Shown here: one piece after another, positions 62,415 through 64,000 of the stretch | Layout of the letters: every line of letters starts with the position of its first letter | Numbering within the stretch: the first letter of the stretch is position 1 | Assembly (NCBI GenBank): GCA_017549125.1 | Contig: JAFYVL010000050.1 | Span: 1-64,000, forward strand | DNA from: Oscillospiraceae bacterium | GTDB taxonomy: Bacteria > Bacillota > Clostridia > Oscillospirales > Oscillospiraceae | Direction of reading: 5' to 3' | Length of the DNA: 64,000 bases | Notes under the pieces: generated by a model | What the model saw: only the letters and a program-made list of their open reading frames with translations | What the model was told of the DNA's origin: nothing | Database searches by the model: none | Made by a program: the position numbers and the translations under genes

Positions 62415-64000
62415 TCATCTCACCAACAACTCGGAGCGTCGGATAAACTCATCCTGAGATTTTCTGGACAGGTGTGTAAACAATACATTCCAGCCGCACA
62501 TACGCACCTGCAGGTTGGGATACTTCTCAGGGTATTCCTGGGCATCCCGCAGGGTAACCGTATCCAATATATTGTAGTGAACCGTCTGACCGCCTGCCTG
62601 CATGAAGGTATCCAAGGTAGCCATCAGCACATTGGTACCGTTTTCACCGCGGACGGCAAAAGAATGCAGGTCAATATCCAACACAGAGCCATTTACCGCA
62701 TCCACACCGTCCAAAGAGGCGACGGACAAAATGTGTCCCGTAGGGCCTTCCTTATCCCTACCAAAGGTGCAGCTGGTATTCTGGGACAGGGTTTCGCCCT
62801 TGTAACGACCGTCGGCGCTTGCGGCAGTATGGACGCCCCAATCGCTGCGCCAGTTGATAGAGAACAGACCCAGGCGGTACACACCGCCCTTGGCGTTGGG
62901 CTGATTGTTGATGAAGTCCGACAGATGCTTCACAATATCCTGGGCCAAAGCATCTACTTCCGGATTGGCCGTGCCGAATTTCGGCAGCTTATGACGGGCA
63001 ATTCCGCGCAGAATTTCCTGTCCCTCCCAGTTGTTATCCAGTATTTCCACAAACTCCTGCAAGCTCAGGCGATGATCCTCATAAACCAACTTACGGATGG
63101 CATACAAAGAATCCACCACGGTGCCCAATCCAATGGCATTGACAGAAGTGTTGTTATACCGGGCGGCAAAATCCGCATAGGCATCGCCGCCGTTTTCCAC
63201 GCAGCTGGATAAACAGGCAGAAAAGAACGGTGACGCATGCACCATGGGATAGTATTTTTCATAATGGTTCGTCATGACCATGGACTGGTCAGCAAAATGC
63301 TTTACATTGGCAAGGAATGCTGTGTACAAGGCATCAAAGCTATCAAAATCTGTGGGCACTTCATGACCCAGCATCTGCTCACTCATGCCATCCTTGCCGC
63401 CATGCAGTGTGACCTCCAATGCCTTTGGCAAGCTCATACGCGATGCACAGCTGCAAGGCACTTCTTCCTGTGCGCTGGCCTCATAGCAGCCCACAATCGC
63501 ATAGCCGGCAGCATCCTCCCGGCTTACCCCCAGCTTTACCAATCCGTCCACCATCAGCTGATTGTTGATAAACACCAAGCTGTTGCCGCCGGATTTGACG
63601 CATTGCATGCAGGTGTGCAGGAAATCCCGGGGCATATCCGGGTTGCACAGAATGTGCAGCTTGGTATTGGGCAGTTTGGTTGCCGCATAGGCATCCAGCA
63701 GAATATAGGACATGGCATTGACCTGGCTCTTGCCGCTGTCATCTGTGCCTGCAATGGCAAAGGGCAAGTTGGCGTTGGCCTTGATTGCGTCAATTTCCAT
63801 CATGTACAAACGGGTCAATTCCTTCACGCAGTCCAAATCCGTTTCTTTTTCATAAAACGGGAGGGCCAGCTGATCCAGCCGTCCCATGGTGCGAATATCC
63901 GTGGCATCAAAGAATTGCTGCAGAGTATAAAATACCAGGGTCATCTGGTAGCACTCAAATAAATTTGAGGGCGGATTCTCTGCCAAGTTGCGGATTCCCT
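62415..64000 (-). CDS. Glycyl radical enzyme, PFL/dehydratase family (partial, N-terminus outside window)
   Basis: About 527 C-terminal residues are visible; the frame stays open through the right edge (GIRNLAENPPSN precedes the first internal ATG). Active-site region: YAIVGCYEASAQEEVPCSCA, where Cys-x-Glu is the CxE layout of glycyl-radical dehydratases and eliminases; pyruvate formate-lyase has CC here. The glycyl-radical loop near the C-terminus is QVRMCGWNVLFTHLS, with an unusual Met-Cys before the Gly where RVSGY or RVAGY is common. MAENPP and FINNQLMVDGLVKLGVSRED are general family features. Substrate unknown. It is the first visible gene of the operon that includes the activase and the PF04734 lipoprotein. 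Confidence 0.9.
   Translation of the reverse strand, partial: GIRNLAENPPSNLFECYQMTLVFYTLQQFFDATDIRTMGRLDQLALPFYEKETDLDCVKELTRLYMMEIDAIKANANLPFAIAGTDDSGKSQVNAMSYILLDAYAATKLPNTKLHILCNPDMPRDFLHTCMQCVKSGGNSLVFINNQLMVDGLVKLGVSREDAAGYAIVGCYEASAQEEVPCSCASRMSLPKALEVTLHGGKDGMSEQMLGHEVPTDFDSFDALYTAFLANVKHFADQSMVMTNHYEKYYPMVHASPFFSACLSSCVENGGDAYADFAARYNNTSVNAIGLGTVVDSLYAIRKLVYEDHRLSLQEFVEILDNNWEGQEILRGIARHKLPKFGTANPEVDALAQDIVKHLSDFINNQPNAKGGVYRLGLFSINWRSDWGVHTAASADGRYKGETLSQNTSCTFGRDKEGPTGHILSVASLDGVDAVNGSVLDIDLHSFAVRGENGTNVLMATLDTFMQAGGQTVHYNILDTVTLRDAQEYPEKYPNLQVRMCGWNVLFTHLSRKSQDEFIRRSELLVR

Overview
The window looks like a chromosomal segment of an anaerobic, fermentative, Gram-positive Clostridia bacterium, probably a gut Oscillospirales/Ruminococcaceae-type organism. 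That placement is inferred from GGAGG ribosome sites, radical-SAM and glycyl-radical enzymes, an anaerobic GlpA-like dehydrogenase set, sugar ABC transporters without their own ATPase, Gram-positive lipoproteins and very large secreted repeat proteins. Almost every gene is on the minus strand. The exceptions are two AraC-family regulators and some gene debris.

Layout. (1) 1-6,950: a minus-strand operon for a GlpA-like FAD enzyme, a DUF1667 protein and a second FAD/NAD oxidoreductase, divergent from AraC regulator 1 (3070-3939). Next comes an operon for a TIM-barrel sugar isomerase/epimerase, a PHP-family phosphatase and an EutH-family permease. (2) 7,006-13,524: two secreted proteins, one of 1,867 aa built from tandem repeats. 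One near-identical promoter/operator of about 63 bp (TATAAT, exactly 21 bp, then a conserved 36-bp block) lies in front of all three of these operons, which points to a small regulon of regulator 1. (3) 13,640-14,390: gene debris and hairpins. (4) 14,390-48,400: a glycan-use block with YesL, AraC regulator 2, a GH2 beta-galactosidase, a GH36 alpha-galactosidase, an extracellular beta-sandwich protein, a GH43 lipoprotein, a sugar ABC transporter (binding protein plus two permeases), two giant surface proteins (GH43 plus SGNH, and two SGNH domains), then GH3, GH43, GH31 and a small lipoprotein. (5) 48,500-49,850: a graveyard of truncated genes next to a 3'-terminal tRNA fragment. (6) 49,856-64,000: an apparent operon of a glycyl radical enzyme (cut by the right edge), its activase, a PF04734 ceramidase-type lipoprotein, a 1,847-aa anchored beta-helix protein, a second solute-binding protein and a 953-aa secreted beta-helix protein.

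How the genes may work together. Extracellular SGNH esterases, GH43 enzymes and non-catalytic beta-sandwich/beta-helix modules could bind and trim a decorated plant or host polysaccharide. The ABC transporter would import oligosaccharides, and the apparently cytoplasmic GH2, GH36, GH31, GH3 and GH43 enzymes would break them to monosaccharides. The enzyme mix (alpha-galactosidase, beta-galactosidase, GH31, beta-glucosidase, GH43, esterases) fits a hemicellulose such as xyloglucan, galactomannan or arabinoxylan, but the substrate cannot be fixed from sequence alone.

Most unusual points: the triplicated AraC operator; an exact 42-bp direct repeat and a shared DUF3846 leader on both sides of the 34-kb glycan block; an RpiR/GH3 deletion scar; a roughly 270-aa module shared by three unrelated secreted architectures; giant proteins carrying fifteen copies (one truncated) of a WFSIKEH-type beta-sandwich; and the glycyl-radical/PF04734/beta-helix/binding-protein operon.
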